From the NCBI GenBank assembly GCA_030765645.1, contig JAVCCE010000015.1:124001-188000 (forward strand): DNA of 64,000 nucleotides. Reading direction: 5' to 3'. The DNA is from Candidatus Hinthialibacter antarcticus (GTDB taxonomy: Bacteria > Hinthialibacterota > Hinthialibacteria > Hinthialibacterales > Hinthialibacteraceae). Below are positions 44,008 through 51,703 of the stretch, piece after piece (position 1 is the stretch's first letter; every line of letters starts with the position of its first letter). The notes beneath the pieces are model-generated. The model did not search any database, had not been told where the DNA came from, and worked only from the letters and a program-made list of their open reading frames with translations. A program made the position numbers and the translations under genes.

Positions 44008-45600
44008 ATGACTTTTAAAGTTTTAGTCAGCGATCCACTCGCACAGGATGGCATTGATCTGCTTCAAAGCCACAACGATGTGCAGGTTGACGTGAATACG
44101 GGCCTGCCGCCCGAAGAACTGGCAAAAATTATTGGTGAATATGACGGCTTGGTCATCCGCAGCGGGACAACCGTGACGGCGGATATTCTGGCCAAGGCGG
44201 ATAAATTAAAAGTGATCGGTCGCGCCGGCGTCGGCGTGGATAACGTCGATCTCAACGCAGCCACCCAACGCGGTGTGATCGTGATGAACACGCCCGGCGG
44301 CAATACGATCTCTACTGCGGAACACTCCTTCGCATTGTTGATGTCGCTGGCGCGTAATATCTCGCAAGCGAACCAATCGCTGCGCGAAGGCCGCTGGGAC
44401 CGCAAAAAATACACCGGGACGGAATTGTTCGGCAAAACGCTGGGCATCATCGGCCTGGGTCGCGTAGGCCGTGAAGTGGGCCGCCGCGGGCTGGCCTTCG
44501 GCATGAAAGTGAAAGGGTTTGACCCCTTCACCAGCGAAGACGCCATGAAAAAAATGGGCTTTGAACCGGCGACCACCGACCAGGTGTTTGAGTCCGCCGA
44601 TTTCATTACCGTGCATACCCCCAAGACGCAAGATACCACCCACCTGATCGACGACCGCGCCTTCGCCATGATGAAAAAAGGCGTTCGCATTATCAACTGC
44701 GCGCGCGGCGGCATTGTGGATGAAGAAGCATTGTTACGTGCTCTCGAAAGCGGAAAATGCGCCGGGGCCGCGCTGGACGTTTATGAAAAAGAGCCGCCTG
44801 ACGCAGACCACCCGTTGGTCAAAAGCCCGGACTGCATCTGCACCCCACACCTGGGCGCTTCGACCGAAGAAGCCCAGGTCAACGTCGCGATCGACATTGC
44901 CCGCAATGTACTGGATGCGCTCACTGGCGTTGAAGTTCGCAACGCGGTCAATATCCCATCGGTTTCTCCCGAACTGCGCGCGGTGCTTACGCCGTATTTA
45001 GACCTGGCGGAAAAACTGGGCATGTTCGCGATTCAATACTTAGGCAAGCCGCTCGAAAAAATGGAAATCACTTACTCCGGCGGCCTGTCAGAACACGACT
45101 GCGGCTACTTATCGCTGGCGGTGCTCAAGGGAATGCTGTCCGCCATCATGGGCGAGACGGTCAACTTTGTGAACGCGCCGATTCTGGCGGAGCAGCGCAA
45201 CATCAGTTACACCGAAAGCAAGAAAGCCAAATCGGAAAGTTACGCGAACCTGATTACCGTTAAACTAACGTCTGATTCAGAAACCATTTCGGTCTCAGGC
45301 ACCAAGTACAGCACCGGCGATTCGCGCATTGTGAAAGTCAACGATTATCACATTGAAGCCAAGCCCTACGGAACGATTTTGTTCTTCAAAAACGTCGATA
45401 AGCCGGGCACCATCGGCCAACTGTGCCTCGTGTTGGGCAAGAACAACATCAACATCGCCGACATGACGCTAGGCCGCCGCGATCCCAACGGATATGCAGT
45501 GACGGTTTGTAACGTAGACGGCGCTGTACCGAACCCCGTCTTGGATGAATTACGCGCCACACAGCACGTCAAAGAATTAAAGTTGATTCATCTAGGTTAA
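44008..45600 (+). CDS. serA: D-3-phosphoglycerate dehydrogenase, long form with ACT domain
   Basis: 530 residues, the long SerA type. The Rossmann motif is LGIIGLGRVGREVGRRG, the catalytic region NCARGGIVDEEAL and CTPHLGASTEEAQ. An intervening substrate-binding domain and a C-terminal ACT domain (KPGTIGQLCLVLGKNNINIADM) give the likely site of serine feedback inhibition. It oxidises 3-phosphoglycerate in the first step of serine synthesis. It lies 83 bases after the aminotransferase, with AAAGGGGA before its ATG. Confidence 0.97.
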   Translation: MTFKVLVSDPLAQDGIDLLQSHNDVQVDVNTGLPPEELAKIIGEYDGLVIRSGTTVTADILAKADKLKVIGRAGVGVDNVDLNAATQRGVIVMNTPGGNTISTAEHSFALLMSLARNISQANQSLREGRWDRKKYTGTELFGKTLGIIGLGRVGREVGRRGLAFGMKVKGFDPFTSEDAMKKMGFEPATTDQVFESADFITVHTPKTQDTTHLIDDRAFAMMKKGVRIINCARGGIVDEEALLRALESGKCAGAALDVYEKEPPDADHPLVKSPDCICTPHLGASTEEAQVNVAIDIARNVLDALTGVEVRNAVNIPSVSPELRAVLTPYLDLAEKLGMFAIQYLGKPLEKMEITYSGGLSEHDCGYLSLAVLKGMLSAIMGETVNFVNAPILAEQRNISYTESKKAKSESYANLITVKLTSDSETISVSGTKYSTGDSRIVKVNDYHIEAKPYGTILFFKNVDKPGTIGQLCLVLGKNNINIADMTLGRRDPNGYAVTVCNVDGAVPNPVLDELRATQHVKELKLIHLG

Positions 45601-45617
45601 GGAGCGGGGCGCGGCTT

Positions 45618-46376
45618 TTGAACGATCTGTCTTCATTGCGAATTGGCGCGGTCCCTTTCAGCAACGGACTGCCGCTTTCATTTTATCTTTCAGAATTTTT
45701 GCCGGGGCCGCCTGTGATTCAGGCGGTCCCTTCTCAATTGGGGCCGATGTTGGCGCGAGGCGAGTTAGACGTCGCCATGTTGTCGTCCATCGAACTCAAG
45801 CGCCATCCCGAGTATCAATTTATCCCCGGCATGGGCGTGTGCAGCGACGGCCCGGTGCATAGCGTAATGCTGTGGGCGCGGCGGCCTGCCCAAGAATTGA
45901 CGCGGGTGGCGCTCGACGGCAACTCGCTCAGTTCCACCATGTTATTGCGCATTTTATTTCGTGAAGTATGGAAGAACACGCCTGAGTATGTGACCTATAC
46001 GCCACCGCTGGCGAACGGCCTGGACATCGCCGAAGCCGCGCTGACCATCGGCGATAGCAGCTTCATCGACGCGCCGGATGGCGTTCAGGTGATTGATTTA
46101 GGCCAAGTGTGGAAAGAGCACACCGGCTTGCCGTTCGTGTACGCACCCTGGATCACACGGGAAGGCATCGACCCGAAAGCGATTGCGAAACCGTTTCAAC
46201 TTGCGTTAGAAAAAGGGCTGCAAAACCGCCGGGCGCTGGCTGAACATTGCGCGCAAAACGGCGGGACGCAATCAGCCGATTTCTATTACCGCTATTTGAC
46301 CGAGTCGATTTACTACCCCATCGGCGAACGCGAACTCGCCGGGCTTCAGCAATACCTCGCCCGGGCGGATAGATAA
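45618..46376 (+). CDS. mqnA: Chorismate dehydratase MqnA (futalosine menaquinone pathway)
   Basis: 252 residues. The family start LRIGAVPFSNGLPL, followed by PSQLGPMLARGELDVAMLSSIE and the TIGDSSF motif, is typical of MqnA. It dehydrates chorismate to 3-[(1-carboxyvinyl)oxy]benzoate, the entry to menaquinone by the futalosine route. The start is a TTG at 45618; GGAG at 45601-45604 is rather far, so the exact start is uncertain. It is only 17 bases after serA, probably in one transcript. Confidence 0.93.
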   Translation: MNDLSSLRIGAVPFSNGLPLSFYLSEFLPGPPVIQAVPSQLGPMLARGELDVAMLSSIELKRHPEYQFIPGMGVCSDGPVHSVMLWARRPAQELTRVALDGNSLSSTMLLRILFREVWKNTPEYVTYTPPLANGLDIAEAALTIGDSSFIDAPDGVQVIDLGQVWKEHTGLPFVYAPWITREGIDPKAIAKPFQLALEKGLQNRRALAEHCAQNGGTQSADFYYRYLTESIYYPIGERELAGLQQYLARADR

Positions 46377-46461
46377 GCAAGACAATCCGTTAATTCCAAT
46401 TTTTCTAATTCCGTTTTATATTTTCAAGTTCAATCTAATTGCAAAAAAACAGTGAATTGGA

Positions 46462-46490
46462 TTGACTGCGCGTTTAAATACATCTATAAT
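46462..46490 (+). promoter_or_regulatory. Strong promoter of the small secreted protein gene
   Basis: TTGACT (46462-46467), exactly 17 bases, then a perfect TATAAT (46485-46490). The 5' leader has the tandem TAACAGTACA-TAACAGTACA (46501-46520) and AAGGAG seven bases before the ATG at 46538. Confidence 0.85.
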
Positions 46491-46500
46491 GCACACAAGT

Positions 46501-46520
46501 TAACAGTACATAACAGTACA
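46501..46520 (+). repeat. Tandem decamer in the leader
   Basis: TAACAGTACA occurs twice in direct succession just after the expected transcription start. It could bind a regulator or be slippage. Confidence 0.6.
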
Positions 46521-46537
46521 TAAAAAGGAGAACCACC

Positions 46538-47056
46538 ATGAAAAACCGAATGATTGTTGGAAGTTTACTGGTCAGCCTGATCGTCTCCGTGTTGTTTATT
46601 CGCCCTGTTGAGCCTGTGTCCTACAAAGCGCGGGTGGGCATCTATGACAACCGCGCCATTGCCATTGCCTACGCCGCGTCAAAATACAATCCCGTATCGG
46701 AAAAAATGGAGGAGTATAAAAAAGCCAAAGACGCCGGAGATGAGCAGACGGTCAAACAAATAGAAGCCTGGGGGGAACAACACCAGCGCCAATTACATCG
46801 GCAGGGATTCTGCCGGGTCCCGGTCAGCGATTTGCTGGAGCATGTAAAAGAGCAGTTCCCTGAATTGGCGAAGCAATTGAACGTCGATGTAATCGCGATG
46901 CAGTGCGACTACTCCGTTCAAAGCGTAGAAGTGGTTGATATCACGAACGAGTTGGCGGCTTTGTTTGATCTGTCTGAAAAGGCCCTCAAAAATATCGCAA
47001 ATATAAAAAACCAGGCCCCAATTGATCTTGATGAATTAGACAACCACAAAGATTAA
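46538..47056 (+). CDS. Small secreted or membrane-anchored protein of unknown function
   Basis: 172 residues. An N-terminal hydrophobic segment (VGSLLVSLIVSVLFI) serves as signal or anchor. The mature region begins VSYKARVGIYDNRAIAIAYA, followed by a helical KMEEYKKAKDAGDEQTVKQI stretch and a pair of cysteines (FCRV, MQCDY). This resembles OmpH-like periplasmic proteins only vaguely. It has a near-consensus promoter, a good ribosome site and a strong terminator, so it should be well expressed. Confidence 0.8.
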   Translation: MKNRMIVGSLLVSLIVSVLFIRPVEPVSYKARVGIYDNRAIAIAYAASKYNPVSEKMEEYKKAKDAGDEQTVKQIEAWGEQHQRQLHRQGFCRVPVSDLLEHVKEQFPELAKQLNVDVIAMQCDYSVQSVEVVDITNELAALFDLSEKALKNIANIKNQAPIDLDELDNHKD

Positions 47057-47072
47057 TCACTGAAGCAAATCT

Positions 47073-47105
47073 CTGGCGGGTTCGCAGCAGCCCGCCAGAA
47101 TTTTT
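47073..47105. terminator. Terminator between convergent genes
   Basis: CTGGCGGG / CCCGCCAG stem, 10-base loop, then AA and TTTTT. It lies 17 bases after the plus-strand gene; the T run overlaps the TAA stop of the minus-strand permease. Confidence 0.9.
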
Positions 47106-47943
47106 ACAACTCATCCACCGCGCGGGGTTCGAGGCGGCGCATGAGGGCGTAGCCGCCGAAGGCAAACAAGATGGATATCACGATGGCGTAGGGGACCGCG
47201 AATTGAAACGTCATCTGGTTTAACGGCGCCAAGGCTTCAGTGGTTTGCAGGTTAGAGGCGAGCAGGCAATAGCGATACCACTCGAGAAGCCCCGCCATCG
47301 GGTTCAAAAAATACCACCACGACGACGCGCCGAAGCGCCCATATATTTCGTACGAATCATACAACACCGGTGAGACGTAAAACCACACCAGCGCCAGAAA
47401 TTCGACGATCTGCTGAGTGTCGCGATACAAGACGTTCAACATCGACAGCGCAAAACACAGCCCCAACAAAAATAGCGTGTGGCAGACGATCACCAGCGGC
47501 AGCTGCAATAGCGCCCAGGTCGGGGTGACGTCAAAGCATAAATACAACAGCGGGACCATCACCACCATCGACAACAAAAAGTTAATCAAATTCGACGCGA
47601 CCACCGAGGCGGGAAACACCGCGCGCGGGCAATAGACTTTCTTCACCAGATGGGCGTTGCCCAAGACGGATTGCGTCCCTTCGAGAAATGCGGCGGAAAA
47701 ATAAAACCACGGCATGTACGTCGCCAAGAGCAAGGCGGGATACGTCACGTTATAGCGTGTGCTCTCCATATCGAGGATGGAGAACACCGCCGCCAGTACG
47801 CCGATGGTCAACAGCGGGCGCAGCAGGCTCCAGAAAAAACCCAACACCGACACCTTGTAGCGCACCTTGAGGTCGCGCGCCGTCAGTTGGCGAATTAATC
47901 CGCGATAACGCCACATCGGTTGTTTGCGCAGCCAGCTTAGCAT
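47104..47943 (-). CDS. ABC-2 type polysaccharide/lipopolysaccharide export permease (Wzm/TagG-like)
   Basis: 279 residues with six predicted membrane helices. The N-terminal amphipathic segment LTARDLKVRYKVSVLGFFWS and the loop LVKKVYCPRAVFPASVV are hallmarks of Wzm/TagG permeases, which export O-antigen, teichoic acid or capsule with a Wzt/TagH ATPase. No ATPase gene is adjacent, so it must pair with one encoded elsewhere. The ATG at 47943 is preferred over an adjacent TTG. Confidence 0.9.
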   Translation of the reverse strand: MLSWLRKQPMWRYRGLIRQLTARDLKVRYKVSVLGFFWSLLRPLLTIGVLAAVFSILDMESTRYNVTYPALLLATYMPWFYFSAAFLEGTQSVLGNAHLVKKVYCPRAVFPASVVASNLINFLLSMVVMVPLLYLCFDVTPTWALLQLPLVIVCHTLFLLGLCFALSMLNVLYRDTQQIVEFLALVWFYVSPVLYDSYEIYGRFGASSWWYFLNPMAGLLEWYRYCLLASNLQTTEALAPLNQMTFQFAVPYAIVISILFAFGGYALMRRLEPRAVDEL

Positions 47944-48061
47944 CAATCTAATTCGTTCCCTTGTATTGATGACTTACTTTACCTGCGGATGCAGCGAAAT
48001 GAAATGCGGGGCGGTCATGCAGGAACGGTGGAGGGCGGGCGCCATGAGCGACTGAATGACG

Positions 48062-48111
48062 AATCCCCCCTGGGCGCCTACGGCGCCTTTCCCCCCTTAA
48101 TAAGGGAGGCT
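48062..48111. repeat. Truncated cloverleaf repeat
   Basis: AATCCCCCCTGGGCGCCTACGG begins like the copy at 59890-59947 (hairpin GGCGCC-type, then CCCCCCTTAATAAGGGAGG), but the closing AGGGGGGATC arm is missing. It lies in the 539-base gap 47944-48482. Confidence 0.7.
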
Positions 48112-48137
48112 TAACAGCGCGTCCCGCTGGTTGAGGG

Positions 48138-48196
48138 CAGCCCTTGATTATCAACGTAACGATTGAATGACAACCATTCGAAATTCCATATATTGC
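48138..48196. repeat. 59-base direct repeat, copy 1 (CAGCCCTTG module)
   Basis: Starts CAGCCCTTGATTATCAACG and ends CATATATTGC; nearly identical to 48363-48421 (four or five differences). Between the copies lies a half GTAGGGTGG…CCCACC repeat at 48257-48288. Confidence 0.85.
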
Positions 48197-48329
48197 AATT
48201 GCATTGGTGGGCTGCTTCGCGATCCCACTCTACCTCGGATGAATGATGCGTTTCAAGTAGGGTGGCGTTGAGCGCAGCGAAACCCACCAATAGAAATTTC
48301 CCGAATTCAATAATCAAAAGTAAATAGCG

Positions 48330-48465
48330 GGGTGGCAAGGGCAAGGCCGAATGAAATGAGGACAGCCCTTGATTATCAACGTAACGATTGAATGACAACA
48401 ATTTGAAATTTCATATATTGCTTCAAGGGCTGCCGCCGCTTCGCGCCGCCTTGCCCTTGCCACCC
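48330..48465. repeat. Large inverted repeat enclosing the second 59-base copy
   Basis: Perfect 18-base arms GGGTGGCAAGGGCAAGGC (48330-48347) and its complement (48448-48465). Inside, CAGCCCTT (48363) pairs with AAGGGCTG (48425), so the whole 136 bases can fold into one long stem. It lies just downstream of the PfkB stop. The GGGTGGCAAGG arm also occurs at 59807. Confidence 0.85.
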
Positions 48466-48482
48466 AACGAGGCATAACGGCG

Positions 48483-49529
48483 TCACGCCGGGATGGATTC
48501 ATACAACGCCTGGTTGGCGCGGTAGGCTTCGAGAACTTGATCGGGCGTCGATTGCCCGGTGGTTCCTAACTGGCGGATGGTGATCGACGCCACCAGGTTG
48601 CCGATGATCGCCGCTTCGTTGGGGGTCGCGCCCGAACACAACGCCGAGACGATGCCCGCAGTGACGCTGTCGCCCGCGCCGACGATGTCGATCGGCCCGG
48701 TGACGGGAGGACAAGGAACGCGGGTTTCGCTTTCGCCGCCGATGGGGCAGATGCCTTCTTTGTCGAGCGTAAGAAACACCGTCTGCCCGGTTTTTTGATG
48801 CAACTCGCGCGCGCATTGCATGGCGAGTTCAGTCGGCGGCTCATCGTCGCCTTTGATTGGCTTCACCGCGTTGACGCATTCAAAGCGGTTGGGTTTCAAA
48901 ATCACGTTGTCAAACTCGCCGATGCGCACCCGCGAGTCGGCGTAGAACAATGTGTCCGCGCATTTCGCCGCGAGTTGGGCGACGTGTTCGCGGACGCGGT
49001 CGGTAATCACGCCGCAGTTTCGTTCCTGCACCTGGTCGGCGATGATGACGGCGTCGACTTGCGGCGCCAGTGCATCCAATTTTGCGATGACGGCGTCTTC
49101 GAGGTCTCGCCCAAGCAGGCCGCGATTTTTGGTATCCTGCCGCTCAAGTTCAACCTCGCCGCCGGGCTGCTGCGACATGGGCTTGCAGTAAGTCGGCGTG
49201 AAGCGCTGTTCGGTTTCAACCAAGACCGGCTCAATACGACGGGCGCGTAGGGCTTTCTTGAGGTCATAGCCTTCGCCGTCGTCGCCAACGACCGACAACA
49301 CGTTGACCGTCCCCACTTGCAGCGAACTTAAATTATTGCACACCGTCCCCGCCGCGCCGGGTTGACAGCGGATGCCCGTAATCTGGTGCGCGACCTTGCC
49401 GGTCTCGATGGAAATTTCTTCGAGCGCGGGGCCGATCTCAAGATATTTGTCTAAAAATAAATCGCCAAACACGGCGATGCGTTGTTGCTGAAAGGCGTTT
49501 AAGAGTTGCTGCAGGCGGGCTTCATTCAT
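48483..49529 (-). CDS. PfkB-family sugar kinase (RfaE/HldE domain I-like)
   Basis: 348 residues. Ribokinase fold with N-terminal QQRIAVFGDLFLDKYLE, a CQPGAAGTVCNNLSSL motif in place of GGAANVA, and the catalytic GAGDSVTAGIVSAL (Asp base). The N-terminal pattern is closest to the heptose-7-phosphate kinase domain of HldE. No nucleotidyltransferase domain is fused. The ATG overlaps the upstream stop (ATGA), so it works with the deoxyhypusine-synthase-like and HAD genes. Substrate unknown, probably a sugar phosphate. Confidence 0.88.
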   Translation of the reverse strand: MNEARLQQLLNAFQQQRIAVFGDLFLDKYLEIGPALEEISIETGKVAHQITGIRCQPGAAGTVCNNLSSLQVGTVNVLSVVGDDGEGYDLKKALRARRIEPVLVETEQRFTPTYCKPMSQQPGGEVELERQDTKNRGLLGRDLEDAVIAKLDALAPQVDAVIIADQVQERNCGVITDRVREHVAQLAAKCADTLFYADSRVRIGEFDNVILKPNRFECVNAVKPIKGDDEPPTELAMQCARELHQKTGQTVFLTLDKEGICPIGGESETRVPCPPVTGPIDIVGAGDSVTAGIVSALCSGATPNEAAIIGNLVASITIRQLGTTGQSTPDQVLEAYRANQALYESIPA

Positions 49530-50494
49530 TTTGCTTCAACCGAATCCATTAACGAGCGATAAATTGCGGGGACCGTCTCGCGGTGAGCGCCCTGAATATA
49601 ATGGCTCACGCCGCCGTCTTTGACGGTGCGTACTAGTATCGTTTTCCAGGGGCGATAGTAATAGCGCGGATCGGTCTTGGGCGCTTCTTCGTGATACGAA
49701 CCGGAGATCGGATACAAGTCGAACGCAGCGGTGAGAAAATGGCATATCTCTTCGCCCTTTTGTTTGGCGACGTTGCGCGCCATCGACAGCGCTTTGAGGT
49801 ATACTTCCGGCCCCATTACCGCTGAGCCGAAATTCAAAAACACGCCGCCTTCGAGACCGCAAACCGACTGCGTCATAATGAGAAAATCCTGGTACGAAGC
49901 CGCGCCCATCGCCGCGCCGTCGCAGTTGGGGTGTTCGTGAATAATGTCGTAACCAACGCCGATATGAACCGTCACCGGAATGCCCAGCCGAACCCCCGCC
50001 GCCATGACGGAGATATCGCGATGGGGGAATTTCTCGTCGAGAACCATGCGGCCGATGGCTTCGCCCATGCCCATGCCTTGCTTGACGCCAGCGGCTACGG
50101 CGTCGTTGATGCGTCCGGTGTCTTTCCAAAGGCCGAACTGGCCTTCGCTGATATAGCGCTCCACGCTTTCGGTGGTTTCGCCGATCATCGCCAGTTCAAA
50201 ATCGTGGATCGGCCCGGCGCCGTTCATGGCGATATGGGTAATCAGGCCTTTCTCCATCAGGTCGATCAACATGCGGCCTGTGCCGGAGCGGATGACGTGG
50301 GCGCCCATCGAAACGATAATCTGAGCGCCGCGTTCGCGGGCTTTGCGCATCGCCCGGGTGATTTCGGGGATGGCGTCATGATGAAAACCGCAAGGCGCAT
50401 CCAGCGGCAGCATAACAGAGAGGTCGATGTCGTGTTTGCGCTCGGCAAGCGGCTTGAGAATCAACTGGCTGCGGTCAAAGGCAGGAAACGGCAT
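49526..50494 (-). CDS. Deoxyhypusine-synthase-like NAD-binding-fold protein
   Basis: 322 residues. Segments GLITHIAMNGAGPIHDFELAM and ETTESVERYI resemble the NAD-binding core of deoxyhypusine synthase (…NGAGIVHD…), and HIGVGYDIIHEHPNCDGAA looks like a conserved metal or ligand loop. The C-terminal region lacks the VKVYADAS-type lysine motif that forms the enzyme intermediate in true DHS, and the organism is bacterial with no eIF5A here. So the reaction is likely different. It is sandwiched between sugar-phosphate enzymes, two bases after the HAD gene. Confidence 0.75.
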   Translation of the reverse strand: MPFPAFDRSQLILKPLAERKHDIDLSVMLPLDAPCGFHHDAIPEITRAMRKARERGAQIIVSMGAHVIRSGTGRMLIDLMEKGLITHIAMNGAGPIHDFELAMIGETTESVERYISEGQFGLWKDTGRINDAVAAGVKQGMGMGEAIGRMVLDEKFPHRDISVMAAGVRLGIPVTVHIGVGYDIIHEHPNCDGAAMGAASYQDFLIMTQSVCGLEGGVFLNFGSAVMGPEVYLKALSMARNVAKQKGEEICHFLTAAFDLYPISGSYHEEAPKTDPRYYYRPWKTILVRTVKDGGVSHYIQGAHRETVPAIYRSLMDSVEAK

Positions 50495-50496
50495 GT

Positions 50497-51345
50497 TTAA
50501 CTCTCTCCAAACAAGAGATCAATCAATTGTGAGTGTTCGGAAAAATTGGGGACGATAAAGTCGGCCCCGGCTTGAATCAGGCGGTTGCGTTTCCATTCAT
50601 CGACTTCAATGCGGCCCGCTTCGTCAGAGGCGACCCCCAGCGCAAACCCGCCGACTTCTTTGCAATTCTCAATTTCGACATAGCCGTCGCCGACCGCTAG
50701 CAATTCAGCGCCGGACAAGTTGTTTTCTTTTATAATGTGTTCAATGATTTTTTTCTTTGAGAACTTTTTATAATCGTCAACCGCGCCGTAGATGTGCGTC
50801 TGAAAATAGGACGTCAGCCCTAGCGCTTCGGCTTCATCTACGACGAATTGATGGTCGGTGCCGCTGGCGAGATAGAGTTTAGCGCCCTGTTCTTTGAGCG
50901 CGTCTAAAAACTCATAACTGCCGGGAACCAAAAAATCGACGGGCTGAGACTTGCCGTTGCGCAGCCCTTCCACGCGGTGTTTGATGCGCTCCCACAGGCG
51001 GTCGAGGTAGATGTATTTATATTCCAGCGGGTCTTTGGCGGTCCCGCCGCGTTTTTCGATTTGTTCTTTAAGTTCGATCATCTGATAGATGGTCTGCTTA
51101 CCGGTAAGGCGGGCGACGAACTCTTTGATAATCAGCGTGAGTTCTTCTTCGCTTTCCCGGGCGCCGGTTTCGGTCAAAAATTCCAGCATCATGGGGTTCA
51201 TGATGTCTTGCCAGCCTTCGCGAATCAGCGAGAGGGTGCCGTCGAAATCAAACAGAACATGGCGCAGCCGCCTCTGGTCTGGCAAGGCGTGAATGATTTC
51301 AATTTTAGTTCCTGGAGCGTAAGTTGGAGTTTGATTAATTGTCAT
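50497..51345 (-). CDS. HAD-superfamily phosphatase
   Basis: 282 residues from the ATG at 51345; an in-frame ATG at 51378 would add an unlikely hydrophobic start. Motif I LFDFDGTLS, motif II LASGTDH and motif IV VGDGYVEIENCKE. The motif IV acidic residues are shifted to Glu relative to the usual GDxxxD. A helical cap (about 60-140) suggests subclass C1. It is the first gene of the operon and could dephosphorylate the sugar product of this unit. Confidence 0.85.
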   Translation of the reverse strand: MTINQTPTYAPGTKIEIIHALPDQRRLRHVLFDFDGTLSLIREGWQDIMNPMMLEFLTETGARESEEELTLIIKEFVARLTGKQTIYQMIELKEQIEKRGGTAKDPLEYKYIYLDRLWERIKHRVEGLRNGKSQPVDFLVPGSYEFLDALKEQGAKLYLASGTDHQFVVDEAEALGLTSYFQTHIYGAVDDYKKFSKKKIIEHIIKENNLSGAELLAVGDGYVEIENCKEVGGFALGVASDEAGRIEVDEWKRNRLIQAGADFIVPNFSEHSQLIDLLFGES

Positions 51346-51378
51346 GGGTCCCACTAAAAAAAACAGAATAAACCGCAT

Positions 51379-51703
51379 CTAAAGCTAGGCAAAACCCCGG
51401 GCGGCGTCCAGGGACGCAAGCCGGATTCGATTATTTTTTTTATGCGTCCTACAAAACTGCTTCCATTGACCCCGAATGAACTCGCATGAGAGAATTATAG
51501 CGATTAAATGTATTTACATTTTCAGTGGGAGATTGTTACTCGCGCCTTGGTTTGGCAACGAAAGCTGTAATGTTGCGTATTTGCTGCTCTTTGGGGAATG
51601 GACCAGCAAGCATTTGTATATACCTTCATTATGATTTCATATTGTTGGCGCGGTTCTTCAATTTTCGGTCTCCTGCACAATCACCAAATAAAGGATGTGC
51701 TTC
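51379..51703. other. Divergent spacer upstream of the giant gene
   Basis: 325 bases without a credible gene (a plus-strand frame at 51525 has no ribosome site and merges into the giant gene in another frame). No consensus promoter is obvious. AAAGG at 51690-51694 is the likely ribosome site of the downstream gene. Confidence 0.5.

Noticed and set aside
48138-48421. Possible CRISPR-like repeat pair
   Set aside because: Only two 59-base copies, far apart, with no spacer periodicity or cas genes.
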